From Caldilineales bacterium (GTDB taxonomy: Bacteria > Chloroflexota > Anaerolineae > J102): a DNA stretch of 33,870 bases. Position numbers and translations under genes: made by a program. Under the pieces are notes generated by a model, which ran no database searches, had not been told where the DNA came from, and saw nothing but the letters and a program-made list of their open reading frames with translations. Where the stretch lies: contig JAOADB010000008.1 in NCBI GenBank assembly GCA_026417535.1, positions 1 through 33,870 on the forward strand, in the 5' to 3' direction. How positions within the stretch are numbered: position 1 is the first letter of the stretch; each line of letters starts with the position of its first letter. Of this stretch, positions 17,560-28,957 are shown piece after piece.

Positions 17560-18522
17560 TCAGCGGGCCACGCTGCGCAGGCCGGGCACGGCCACCGTCC
17601 CCAGGGTCTCCTGCACGATCGTCTCGGGGTTGATGTTCTTGATGCGGGCCGAAGGGCTGATGATCAGCCGGTGCGCCAGCGCCGGCACGGCCAGGGCCTT
17701 GACGTCATCGGGAATGACGTAATCACGGCCTTGGATGGCCGCGTAGGCGCGGGCGGTTTTGAACAGGGCCAGGGAACCGCGCGGGCTGGCGCCCAAATAG
17801 ACGTCCGGATGGTGCCGGGTGGCCGTGATCAACGAGACGATGTAGTGTTTGATCTGCTCGTCCACATACACCGTCTTCACGGCGTCCTGGGCCGCAGTCA
17901 GCTCCTCCACGGTCACCACCTGGCCGATGTCCTGGATGGGATGATGGTCGGTCTGGGAATCGAGCATGGCGATCTCGTACTGCCGTTCGGGGTAGCCGAG
18001 ATGGATGCGCATGAGAAAGCGGTCCACCTGCGCCTCGGGCAGGGGAAACGTCCCCTCGTATTCGATGGGGTTCTGGGTGGCCAGCACCAGAAACGGCCGG
18101 GCCATGGGATAGGTGACACCGTCCACCGTCACCTGCCGTTCCTCCATGGCCTCGAGCAGGGCGGCCTGGGTTTTGGGCGTGGCCCGATTGATCTCATCGG
18201 CCAGGGTGATTTGGGCGAAAATGGGACCGGGCCGAAATTCGAAGGTTTGCGTCTTCTGATTGTACACCGAGACGCCGGTGACATCGCTGGGCAGCATGTC
18301 GGGCGTGAACTGGATACGGCTGAAGGTGCAACCGATGGAGCGAGCAATGGCGCGGGCCAGCATGGTCTTGCCCAGGCCCGGCACGTCTTCGATGAGCAGA
18401 TGCCCTTCGCACAACAGCGCCAGCAGGGTGGTGCGGATGGCGTTCCGCTTACCCATGATCACCCGCTCGACATTGGCGGTGACCCGCTCGACCAGGTCTT
18501 GAACGATGGCAAGGTCAGACAT
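17560..18522 (-). CDS. MoxR family AAA+ ATPase
   Basis: [110 protein letters not shown]. Confidence 0.97.
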   Translation of the reverse strand: MSDLAIVQDLVERVTANVERVIMGKRNAIRTTLLALLCEGHLLIEDVPGLGKTMLARAIARSIGCTFSRIQFTPDMLPSDVTGVSVYNQKTQTFEFRPGPIFAQITLADEINRATPKTQAALLEAMEERQVTVDGVTYPMARPFLVLATQNPIEYEGTFPLPEAQVDRFLMRIHLGYPERQYEIAMLDSQTDHHPIQDIGQVVTVEELTAAQDAVKTVYVDEQIKHYIVSLITATRHHPDVYLGASPRGSLALFKTARAYAAIQGRDYVIPDDVKALAVPALAHRLIISPSARIKNINPETIVQETLGTVAVPGLRSVAR

Positions 18523-18713
18523 GGGAACTCCAGAAGGCTAAAGATGGCAACCGGACGGCAGCCCGTGGTCGCGATGGCGATTGTACCATAGACCGGCGGC
18601 CGACACAGGGGCGCGCCATGCCATTCTACCTGGGCGTTTTGGCAGAAAAAGGGTCTATGCGCTACTATCGGGGCCGTTGTTGCCCTTTTCGTCGCACATC
18701 CCGGAGGTTCCCG

Positions 18714-20009
18714 ATGGCACGTTTTCTGCGGTATCGTTGGGCCGTTGTCGTTATCTTCTTTTTGTTCATGTTGTTACACCAGTCGGACCGCCTACTGATC
18801 GGCCCCCTAACGACGCCGATCATGGAGACCTTCGGCATTGACGAGGTGCAGATGGGGGCGGTTTCGACCGGCGCCCTCCTCGTCGGCGCCATCATGTACC
18901 CGGTCTGGGGCTTCCTCTACGACCGCTATGCCCGGGCCAAACTCCTGGCCTTGGCCTCGTTCATCTGGGGGTCCACGACCTGGCTCAATGCTCTGGCGCC
19001 GAGCTACCGTGTCTTCCTGGTCACCCGCGCCAGCACCGGCATTGACGATTCCAGCTACCCCGGCCTGTTCAGCCTCATCTCCGACTACTTTGGCCCGACG
19101 ATGCGCGGCAAGGTGTACGGCCTGTTGCAGCTTTCGCAGCCGTTGGGCTATATGACCGGGCTAATCGTCGCCACCGTGCTGGCGGGCACCCTGGGCTGGC
19201 GCAGCGTCTTCTACATCACCGGGTCGTTGGGGGTGGCGTTGGCCATCGTCATCTTCTTCCTCGTGCGGGAGCCTCCGCGCGGGCAGAGCGAGCCGGAAAT
19301 GGCCGGGCTGGAGGAGGTCGGTGTCTATCGCTTCGAGTGGAAGCTGGCGAAAGGGCTGTTCCGCAAGCGCAGCCTATGGTTCCTCTTCGCCCAGGGCTTT
19401 GTCGGCGTCTTCCCTTGGAACGTCATCACCTTCTGGTTCTTCCGCTACCTGGAGACCGAGCGGAACTACGAATCGGGCGCCATCCTGCTCACGATGGCAC
19501 CCGCCATCCTAGTCCTGGCCTCCGGCTATTTCATCGGCGGCTTGCTCGGCGATACCCTGTTCAAGCGGATGATCCGGGGCCGCGTGCTCGTGGCCTTAGG
19601 GGGCGTGCTCACGGGCGCCATCCTGCTCAACCTCACCATGCGCGTGCCCATCGAGGCCCAGGGGCTGTTCATGGGCATGTTGTTGCTCACGGCCCTTGTC
19701 ATCCCCTTCGCCGCGCCCAACGTCATCTCCACCGTGTACGACATCACCCTGCCGGAGGTGCGCAGCACAGCGCTGGCGGTGCAGTACTTCATCGAGAGCG
19801 CGGGCGCGGCGTCGGCGCCGCTGCTGGCCGGGTTCATCGCCCGCGAATCCTCCTTGGGCAATGCCATCATTCTCATCTGCACCACGGCCTGGTTGCTGGG
19901 CGCGTGCTTCCTCGTGCTCACGGCCTATCTGGTGCCCCATGACATCCGCACCCTGCGCCGGCAGATGGCCGAGCGCGCCGAGGCGGAACGCCGCCTGCAC
20001 GGAGGATGA
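18714..20009 (+). CDS. MFS transporter
   Basis: About 12 hydrophobic segments; FLYDRYARAKLLALASFIWGSTTWLNALAPSYRVFLVTRASTGIDDSSYPGLFSLISDYFGPTMRGKVYGLLQLSQPLGYMTG. ATG 18714 preferred (ggaggttcccg upstream). Confidence 0.9.
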   Translation: MARFLRYRWAVVVIFFLFMLLHQSDRLLIGPLTTPIMETFGIDEVQMGAVSTGALLVGAIMYPVWGFLYDRYARAKLLALASFIWGSTTWLNALAPSYRVFLVTRASTGIDDSSYPGLFSLISDYFGPTMRGKVYGLLQLSQPLGYMTGLIVATVLAGTLGWRSVFYITGSLGVALAIVIFFLVREPPRGQSEPEMAGLEEVGVYRFEWKLAKGLFRKRSLWFLFAQGFVGVFPWNVITFWFFRYLETERNYESGAILLTMAPAILVLASGYFIGGLLGDTLFKRMIRGRVLVALGGVLTGAILLNLTMRVPIEAQGLFMGMLLLTALVIPFAAPNVISTVYDITLPEVRSTALAVQYFIESAGAASAPLLAGFIARESSLGNAIILICTTAWLLGACFLVLTAYLVPHDIRTLRRQMAERAEAERRLHGG

Positions 20010-20091
20010 CGTTCAACGCAACGACTCAGCCCTTGCGTTCCGGATAGGTCTTCCCCTGCCCGCCAGCGGCCGCTCGCCAGGACGACGGACG

Positions 20092-20130
20092 AAAGATGTA
20101 GCGCAAGATGCCATCTTGCGCTACATCTTT
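20092..20130. repeat. 39-bp near-perfect palindrome between convergent MFS and eno genes
   Basis: AAAGATGTAGCGCAAGATG C CATCTTGCGCTACATCTTT. Confidence 0.9.
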
Positions 20131-20135
20131 GGCGT

Positions 20136-22546
<2,411 letters not shown>

Positions 22547-22689
22547 GGCAGGCTCGTAGGGCCGTAGCGAGAAGCGCCAATTGTGTCTATGCGCACAATC
22601 GCTGCCAGCATACCAGAATCGGCGATGGGCTGCCAAATGCCGACTCCGCCCTCGGCGCCGGCCGCCGAAAGGGGAAAAACACAGCCTCC

Positions 22690-22715
22690 TTTGGTAGGAT
22701 AAATGTCCTACAAAA
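22690..22715. promoter_or_regulatory. Operator-like imperfect dyad
   Basis: TTTGGTAGGA taaatg TCCTACAAAA (9/10 arm match); related dyad at 22991-23010. Confidence 0.4.
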
Positions 22716-22758
22716 GTAGCCGTTCAGCCTGACGATGGCTCAGGTTCCGACAGGGTTC

Positions 22759-22908
22759 CATCCCAGGCCAACCGAAGGTGTAGCGCAAGATGGCATCTTG
22801 TTCTCCGTCATCCCAGGCCGACCGAGGGTGTAGCACAAGATGGCATCTTGTTCTCTGTCATCCCAGGCCGACCGAAGGTGTAGCACAAGATGGCATCTTG
22901 TTCTCCGT
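22759..22908. repeat. Three tandem copies of a 50-bp unit with CAAGATG-G-CATCTTG core
   Basis: Copies at 22759-22808, 22809-22858 and 22859-22908, consensus catcccaggccgaccgaaggtgtagcacaagatggcatcttgttctccgt. Confidence 0.95.
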
Positions 22909-22990
22909 CTTTCGTCCTTCGTCCTAGCAAACGGCCGATGACGAGAAAGGAAGACCCATCCGAAGCGTAAGGCAGTGGGCCGAGACGTTA

Positions 22991-23010
22991 TGTCCTACCT
23001 TTGTAGGACA
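22991..23010. other. Perfect 8-bp-arm dyad overlapping the galK stop
   Basis: TGTCCTAC CTTT GTAGGACA; galK TAG stop falls inside it. Confidence 0.6.
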
Positions 23011-24137
23011 ATCGTAGCGCCGTCGGCGGCCTGGGTGATGGTGATGTTCGGCTCCAGCCCGGTAGCGGCCCGATAAGCGGCCGCCACATGGGCGGCAAAG
23101 GCATCGGCCTGTTCGGCCTTGACCAGGGCGACGGCGCAACCGCCGAAGCCGGCGCCGGTCATGCGCGCGCCCAGACAGGCAGGATGGGCACGGGCCAACG
23201 TAACCATCGTATCGAGGGCGGGGCTGCTCACCTCGAAGTCGTCGCGCAGGCTGGCGTGGCTGGCGTCCATCAGCCGGCCCAGCGTGAGGGCATCGCCCGC
23301 GCGCATGGCAGTCACGGCGGCCAGGGTGCGAGCGTTTTCGGTGATGACATGCCGCGCCCGGCGGCGGATAACCTCGTCGAGCTCGTGGCCGCGGGCGGCC
23401 AGGTCCGTCTCGCTCACATCGCGCAGGGCCGGGACGCCGAAATGGCGGGCTGCGGCCTCGCATTGGTGGCGTCGCTCGTTATAGGCCGAATCCACCAGGC
23501 CGCGGCGGGTGGCCGTATCGAGGATGACGACTACCACCCCTTCCGGCAGGGGCACGGGTTGGGTTTCCAGGCTGCGGCAATCGATGAGCAAGGCATGGCC
23601 GCGGCGGCCGGCCGCCGCGATCATCTGGTCCATGATGCCGCAGCGGACGCCCACCCAGGCGTTTTCGGCCCGCTGGCCCAAACGGGCCATGGTCGCGGGT
23701 TCCCAGGCAAAGTCGGACACGACCTGGAAGGCCCGCGCCGTGGCCAACTCCAGCGCGGCCGAGGATGAGAGGCCTGCCCCGCGGGGTACATCGCCCGCCA
23801 GGACGCCCTCCCAGCCGCGCAGGGCATAGCCGGCCTCTTGCCAGGCCCAGGCCACACCCTTGAGGTATTCCGCCCAACCGCGCTCCCGACGCAGGTCGGT
23901 CAGGTCGAACTCGGCCCACTCCCCCAGGTCGAGGGCCAAAACCCGCACCCGGCCGTCCGACCGCGGGCGTAAGGCGATCCACACGGCGCGTTCGATGGCC
24001 ATGGGTAGGACGAAACCGTCGTTGTAGTCCGTATGTGCGCCGATGAGGTTGACCCGACCCGGCGCGCGCACGACGACGTCCGGTTCGGCGCCGAAATGTT
24101 CAGCAAAAGCAGCAGTCACGCGAGGGAGAAGCGACAT
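22995..24137 (-). CDS. galK: Galactokinase
   Basis: RAPGRVNLIGAHTDYNDGFVLPMAIE, VPRGAGLSSSAALELA, GVRCGIMDQMIAAAGRRGHALLIDCRSLE, ARMTGAGFGGCAVALV. Confidence 0.96.
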   Translation of the reverse strand: MSLLPRVTAAFAEHFGAEPDVVVRAPGRVNLIGAHTDYNDGFVLPMAIERAVWIALRPRSDGRVRVLALDLGEWAEFDLTDLRRERGWAEYLKGVAWAWQEAGYALRGWEGVLAGDVPRGAGLSSSAALELATARAFQVVSDFAWEPATMARLGQRAENAWVGVRCGIMDQMIAAAGRRGHALLIDCRSLETQPVPLPEGVVVVILDTATRRGLVDSAYNERRHQCEAAARHFGVPALRDVSETDLAARGHELDEVIRRRARHVITENARTLAAVTAMRAGDALTLGRLMDASHASLRDDFEVSSPALDTMVTLARAHPACLGARMTGAGFGGCAVALVKAEQADAFAAHVAAAYRAATGLEPNITITQAADGATIVLQR

Positions 24138-24276
24138 GGCCGATTCGGGAAAAAAGGAACGACGGGATGGCGAAGACTCCGCCAGTATGACACAGGCACC
24201 GCTCGCGGCCCAAGTTGCGCCGCGGCCCCTTGGTCAGCGCATGCCATTGGTGAGCGGTTGGGAGCATTTTCGAGAC

Positions 24277-24306
24277 TTGACAAGTTGTTGCGTCCTGTGA
24301 TACATA
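24277..24306 (+). promoter_or_regulatory. Putative promoter of the lacI-type gene
   Basis: TTGACA at 24277-24282, weak -10 region (gatacata) about 17 bp downstream, just before the operator. Confidence 0.4.
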
Positions 24307-24324
24307 GTGATCTAACCGGTTAGA
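24307..24324. promoter_or_regulatory. LacI-family operator
   Basis: GTGATCTAACCGGTTAGA, containing perfect 14-bp palindrome TCTAACCGGTTAGA with central CG; identical 18-mer at 25412-25429. Confidence 0.8.
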
Positions 24325-24342
24325 CTCGAGGACGACCTCACT

Positions 24343-25374
24343 ATGGCCACCATCCGCGATATCGCCAAGAAAGCTGGTGTTTCGGTAGCCACCGTTTCCT
24401 ATGTGATCAACGGTGGGCCGCGTCCGGTGGCGTCCGCCACACGCGAGCGGGTGCTTCAGGCCATGGAGGAGCTGAACTATCATCCGAACACATCGGCCCG
24501 ACAGCTGGCCCGACAGCGCACTGAGGCCATCGGGGTGGCCATTGCTGGCTTGGGCGAGGATAACTTCTCGAGCGCTTACTTTCTGGAATACATCCGCGGC
24601 ATCAGCTATGCCGCCGAGATGAATGGCTACAATGTCTTGCTCCTGACCAATCAACGTAAAACGGATGGGCTGGTCTTTTATCGGGCGATTGCTCGCTCAC
24701 GGTTGGTGGATGGTCTGCTCTTTCTCGGCAGCTCGATCCCCGACCCGGCGGTGATCGCGCTGGCGCGGGAAGGTTTTCCGGTGGTGATGCTGGCGCGCCA
24801 TATTCCCGGACATGTCGTTTACAGCGTCGAGCAGGACTATTACCAAGGCGCCTACACGGCCACACGCCATCTTCTGGAACGTGGCTATCGCCGGATCGGT
24901 TTTCTCGGCCAGGCCCTCTGTTTCAATTACGGCATCGAGCGCCTGCAAGCCTACCGCCAGGCCTTGAGCGAAGCCCAGGTGCCGTATGAGCCTCGGTGGG
25001 TGAGCATTCCCGAAACGCCCCGCGACAATCCGACCCCGGAGGAAGTTGCGAGCCTGCTCGCCGCTGGCGTGGAGGCGCTTTTGACCGACCGGGAGGCAGT
25101 GGTGTTGGCTCATTTGCGGGCGTTGGGCAGGCGCGTCCCGGAGGATGTGGCCCTGGTGGGTTTGGATGAAAGCGAGCTGGGCGCCGTTCTGGAGGTGCCG
25201 TTGACAACGGTGCGTCCCCCCAAGTTCGAGGTCGGCAAACAGGCTGTCGAGATGCTTCTCCGACTCATCGCCGGTGATCCGCCGGCCACACAACAGGTTC
25301 GTTTGCCAATGGAGCTGATCGTGCGCCAATCGAGTCCTCCTCGCCAGCGCTTAGGGCGCGAGGAGCCCGTGTAA
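24343..25374 (+). CDS. LacI family transcriptional regulator
   Basis: MATIRDIAKKAGVSVATVSYVINGGPRPVASATRERVLQAMEELNYHPNTSARQLARQRTEAIGV; periplasmic-binding-like core. Confidence 0.96.
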   Translation: MATIRDIAKKAGVSVATVSYVINGGPRPVASATRERVLQAMEELNYHPNTSARQLARQRTEAIGVAIAGLGEDNFSSAYFLEYIRGISYAAEMNGYNVLLLTNQRKTDGLVFYRAIARSRLVDGLLFLGSSIPDPAVIALAREGFPVVMLARHIPGHVVYSVEQDYYQGAYTATRHLLERGYRRIGFLGQALCFNYGIERLQAYRQALSEAQVPYEPRWVSIPETPRDNPTPEEVASLLAAGVEALLTDREAVVLAHLRALGRRVPEDVALVGLDESELGAVLEVPLTTVRPPKFEVGKQAVEMLLRLIAGDPPATQQVRLPMELIVRQSSPPRQRLGREEPV

Positions 25375-25411
25375 AGCCGTTCTTCTCCGTCCCCCAAATT
25401 TTTTTGCAATG

Positions 25412-25430
25412 TGATCTAACCGGTTAGATT
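25412..25430. promoter_or_regulatory. LacI-family operator upstream of the ABC transporter operon
   Basis: GTG ATCTAACCGGTTAGAT (16-bp perfect palindrome at 25415-25430); TTGCAA at 25405 and TAGATT at 25426 suggest it overlaps a promoter. Confidence 0.82.
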
Positions 25431-25540
25431 TGTACCGAACGAAAAGGAGGTGGTTGAACGGACAAAATCCCAATGTCTTAACACAAAAACAGTTTTTGTT
25501 TGGTCTATCCGCTCACTCTGCACAACCTGGGAGGTCCATC

Positions 25541-26950
25541 ATGAACCACAACTGGCCACGTCTCCTGCTCGGGCTCCTTTTCGTCAGCCTGGTTCTGGTT
25601 GCCTGTGCGCCGCCGGCGACTCCGGCGCCGACGCCGACGCCTCAGATCGTGGAACGAACCGTGGTCGTGCGGGAAACGGTCGTGGTGCCGGCGACGGTCG
25701 TCGTTGAAAAGGTCGTCACGCCGACGCCTGAGCCTCCGCCGCCCGCTCCCTTTGCCGGAGTGACGCTCACCCTGATTGATAATCCTGAGGGTCAGAGCGA
25801 TAGCATGATTGCGCTGCAAAACCGTTGTCAGGAAAAAACGGGTGTGCAGCTGAAGGTGGAAGTGGTGCCGCATGAGGAGGTCAATACCAAACTGGAGGCC
25901 GCGCTGGCTGCCAAAGCCTCGACCTACGATCTGTTTGCCATTGACATCATTGACTTGGCGAAATACGCGGCCGCCGGGTGGGTCTTGCCTCTGAATGCCT
26001 ATATCACGCCCGAGATCGAGGCCGATATTCTGCCCTTCGCCCGCCAGGGTGTCGTGTATCAAGGCCAGTGGCTCGGTTTGCCCTGGAAGGCGGAATGGAT
26101 GTCCTTCGTCTACAATAAAAAGATGCTGGAAGACGCAGGATATGACCATCCGCCGCGCAGCTGGGATGAGCTGATCGAGATGAGCCTGGCCCTCAAGCAG
26201 AAGGGCATCGTCGAATACCCGATGATCTTCAGCTGGGCCGCCGGTTACGAGCAGATCACGGTGGATTACGTGATGTTGGTCTCCAGCCTGGGCGGTCAAT
26301 TGTTCGACAAGGATGGCCAACCGATCTTCAATCAGGGCGAGGGGGTCAGGGCATTGCAGCTCATGTACGACATGATGAACAAGCACGAGATCGTGGATAA
26401 GGCGGCGCTGACCATCCGCGGTGGCGGCACCCGGCGCGATATCGCTCTGGCCGGCCAGGGCGCGTTCGTTTTCCTCTGGGGTACGCCGCTCCTAGTCATG
26501 AACGATCCAGCCAAGAGCGAACGGGCCGGCCAGTTTGCCATCGCTCTGGCGCCCAACGGCGGTGGCGGCCCGTACTCGGTGGCCGGGCCGATGGGGTGGT
26601 CGGTGACAGCCTACACCCGCCATCCCGATGCCGCCTGGGCCTTCGTCCAATGCCTTGCCGGTCCGGAGGGCGAGAAGTTCATGTTCCTGAACGAGGGCGC
26701 GCCCCCGGGCTGGAAGAGCGTGATCAACGACCCGGAGGTGGCCGTCAAGCTGAAAGAGGCCGGCGGCGATGTGATGGCACAACAGGCGCTCTTCCTGGCC
26801 GTGCGGCCGGCCCTCCCCTATTACGCGGAATGGTCGGCAGCCATCCAGGAGGCGGTGCATTTCGCCCTCACCGACCAGAAGACCGTGCAGCAGGCTCTGG
26901 ACGATGCCGTGGCCATTACGCGTGAGCTGCAGGCCAAGTACGGTCCGTGA
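25541..26950 (+). CDS. ABC transporter substrate-binding lipoprotein (carbohydrate type)
   Basis: Lipobox LVLVACAPP, linker VVERTVVVRETVVVPATVVVEKVVTPTPEPP, then a type-1 sugar SBP fold (YDLFAIDIIDLAKYAAAGWVLPLNAY..., LPWKAEWMSFVYNKKMLEDAGYDHPPRSWDEL). ATG 25541 preceded by gggaggtccatc. Confidence 0.92.
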   Translation: MNHNWPRLLLGLLFVSLVLVACAPPATPAPTPTPQIVERTVVVRETVVVPATVVVEKVVTPTPEPPPPAPFAGVTLTLIDNPEGQSDSMIALQNRCQEKTGVQLKVEVVPHEEVNTKLEAALAAKASTYDLFAIDIIDLAKYAAAGWVLPLNAYITPEIEADILPFARQGVVYQGQWLGLPWKAEWMSFVYNKKMLEDAGYDHPPRSWDELIEMSLALKQKGIVEYPMIFSWAAGYEQITVDYVMLVSSLGGQLFDKDGQPIFNQGEGVRALQLMYDMMNKHEIVDKAALTIRGGGTRRDIALAGQGAFVFLWGTPLLVMNDPAKSERAGQFAIALAPNGGGGPYSVAGPMGWSVTAYTRHPDAAWAFVQCLAGPEGEKFMFLNEGAPPGWKSVINDPEVAVKLKEAGGDVMAQQALFLAVRPALPYYAEWSAAIQEAVHFALTDQKTVQQALDDAVAITRELQAKYGP

Positions 26951-26973
26951 ATGGCGGGTGCCCTCGTCGTGAT

Positions 26974-27010
26974 CGTAGTGCAGGTGGCGAACCAAGCCAC
27001 CTGCACTACG
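26974..27010. other. Perfect 15-bp-stem hairpin between SBP and permease genes
   Basis: CGTAGTGCAGGTGGC GAACCAA GCCACCTGCACTACG. Confidence 0.9.
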
Positions 27011-27033
27011 GTGGGCTCATCCGGGCTGCGATA

Positions 27034-28014
27034 ATGTCGCAAGTCACCCATCCTGTTGTTGAACGCGCGGAACAGGTGATGGAACAAGGCGCACTTTCTT
27101 ATCCGAAAATACTGTATAAAAAGAGAATAATTTTTTCGCCGAGATTTATCGGATTTTTATTCATTTTGCCGTCTATTGTTGTTATTTTTAGTTTGTTATT
27201 TTATCCACTTATTTATTCAATTGTTATCAGTCTATACGATCTTCATGTCCGCGCGCCGTGGATGGGTTGGGAGTTTATCGGATTAGGCAACTATTGGCGG
27301 GCCCTTACCGACAGTCAGGTTCGGCTATCCATCGGCCGGACCCTTTATCTGGCCGGCGTCGGTATCGGTCTGGGCATTCCGCTGGCCTTGGCCTTTGCCC
27401 TCATCCTCAATCGTCCTTTTCCGCTGCGTGGGCTGGTACGGGGACTGTTGATCATTCCCTGGGTTGTGCCCGGTTCGGTGCAGGGCTTGCTATGGGGACG
27501 CATTTTCGATCCGCACGGGTATGGCGCGCTGAACGGCCTCTTGCTCCAGTTCGGCCTGATTGACAAGGCCATTCCCTGGTTGTTGATGCCCCAGCGCGCC
27601 TTGTTTCTGATCGCCCTGGCCAATTTGTGGGCGACCATACCGATGATGACCCTGTTGTATCTGGCAGGGTTACAAAGCATTCCCTCGGAATTGCACGAGG
27701 CCGCCGCCGTGGACGGCGCCGGTTGGTGGGCCCGGTTTCGTTATATCACCTTTCCCCTGTTGTTGCCGATCACGCTGATCAACCTGATTTTGAAGACCAT
27801 CGACGCGTTTGCTCTTTTCGACCTGGTCTTCGTGCTTACGGGGGGTGGCCCAGCCCGGGCAACCGAGGTGATAGGCTACCATCTCTACAAACAGGCCTTT
27901 AGCAACCTCGAATACGGCTATGCTGCGGCACTGGCCTGGCTGATCGCACTGGCCAACATGGCGCTTGCCTATCTGTACAGCCGTCTGACGCGACCGGAAA
28001 CGATAGGAACATGA
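27034..28014 (+). CDS. Sugar ABC transporter permease (MalF-like)
   Basis: FIGFLFILPSIVVIFSLLFYPLIYSIVISLYD; EAAAVDGAGWWARFRYITFPLLLP (EAA motif). ATG 27034 preferred over 26947. Confidence 0.94.
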   Translation: MSQVTHPVVERAEQVMEQGALSYPKILYKKRIIFSPRFIGFLFILPSIVVIFSLLFYPLIYSIVISLYDLHVRAPWMGWEFIGLGNYWRALTDSQVRLSIGRTLYLAGVGIGLGIPLALAFALILNRPFPLRGLVRGLLIIPWVVPGSVQGLLWGRIFDPHGYGALNGLLLQFGLIDKAIPWLLMPQRALFLIALANLWATIPMMTLLYLAGLQSIPSELHEAAAVDGAGWWARFRYITFPLLLPITLINLILKTIDAFALFDLVFVLTGGGPARATEVIGYHLYKQAFSNLEYGYAAALAWLIALANMALAYLYSRLTRPETIGT

Positions 28015-28916
28015 AACCACCCTACAACCCCTCAGCGATGGGCCGCTCCGTGCGTCGGGTAGGCCAAGGGCTGCTCCAAACCCTGTTGGTGCTGGCCGTT
28101 CTGGCGTTCATTCTGTTGCCCATCCTCTGGTTGCTCATCAGCAGCCTTTCTCATAGCCAGGACCTGTTGCGCATCCCACCGCGCTGGTTGCCCTGGCCCC
28201 CTGATTTCTCGCACTATCGGGAATTGCTCGTGGGAACCGGCCAGACGGGCACCACACTCACCCAAGTGACCCTGCGCGCCTTCCGCTATGCCTTGCGGAA
28301 CAGTTTCCTCGTGGCCGCTGGCGTGAGCCTGACGGCGTTGGCCCTGGGTTCGTTGGCCGGATATGCCTTTGCCCGTTTTCGCCTGGTGGGTGGAGCGCAG
28401 CTGATTTACATCTTGCTGTTGGTGCAAATGCTCCCGGTCATCGTGTTGCTGATTCCGCTGTACATGACGATGAACCGCCTGGGAATGCTGGACAAGCTCA
28501 GCACGGTCATCGCGTTGCTTTCGGCGTATCATATGCCTTTCGTGATCTGGATTTTGCGGGGTTATTTTCAGAGCATTCCGGCGGAACTGGAAGAGGCCGC
28601 CCTGGTGGATGGGGCCAATCGTCTGCAGGCGCTTGTGCGCGTGACGTTGCCGCTTTCATTACCGGGCCTTTTTGCCGCAGGCGTTTACACGTTCATGCAG
28701 AGCTGGAACGCTTTTATGATTCCGCTCATCTTCACCTCCAGCGATACGATGCGCACCGTGACCGTTGCCATTGCCTTGTTTGTCGGTCGTCACTATACCG
28801 AGTATGGCCTGATGAGTGCGGCCGGTGTGCTGGCGAGTCTGCCCCCCATTCTCCTGGCCATTTTCTTCCAACGGTACCTGTTGGCTGGGCTGACGGCTGG
28901 CGCTACGAAGGGTTAA
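28011..28916 (+). CDS. Sugar ABC transporter permease (MalG-like)
   Basis: ATGA overlap; NSFLVAAGVSLTALALGSLAGYAFARFRL; EEAALVDGANRLQALVRVTLPLSLPGL (EAA motif). Confidence 0.95.
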   Translation: MKPPYNPSAMGRSVRRVGQGLLQTLLVLAVLAFILLPILWLLISSLSHSQDLLRIPPRWLPWPPDFSHYRELLVGTGQTGTTLTQVTLRAFRYALRNSFLVAAGVSLTALALGSLAGYAFARFRLVGGAQLIYILLLVQMLPVIVLLIPLYMTMNRLGMLDKLSTVIALLSAYHMPFVIWILRGYFQSIPAELEEAALVDGANRLQALVRVTLPLSLPGLFAAGVYTFMQSWNAFMIPLIFTSSDTMRTVTVAIALFVGRHYTEYGLMSAAGVLASLPPILLAIFFQRYLLAGLTAGATKG

Positions 28917-28957
28917 GTGGGGTGTCGTTGCGTGGTTTCGCCGAGCAGGAGGGAACG

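Noticed and set aside
22759-22908. Possible CRISPR array
   Set aside because: The 50-bp units abut directly with no unique spacers and there are no cas genes; it is a plain tandem repeat.
25640-25745. Nucleotide repeat in the SBP gene
   Set aside because: Encodes the VVVxxTVVV/PTPEPP linker that follows the lipobox in many Chloroflexota-like SBPs; explained by protein low complexity.
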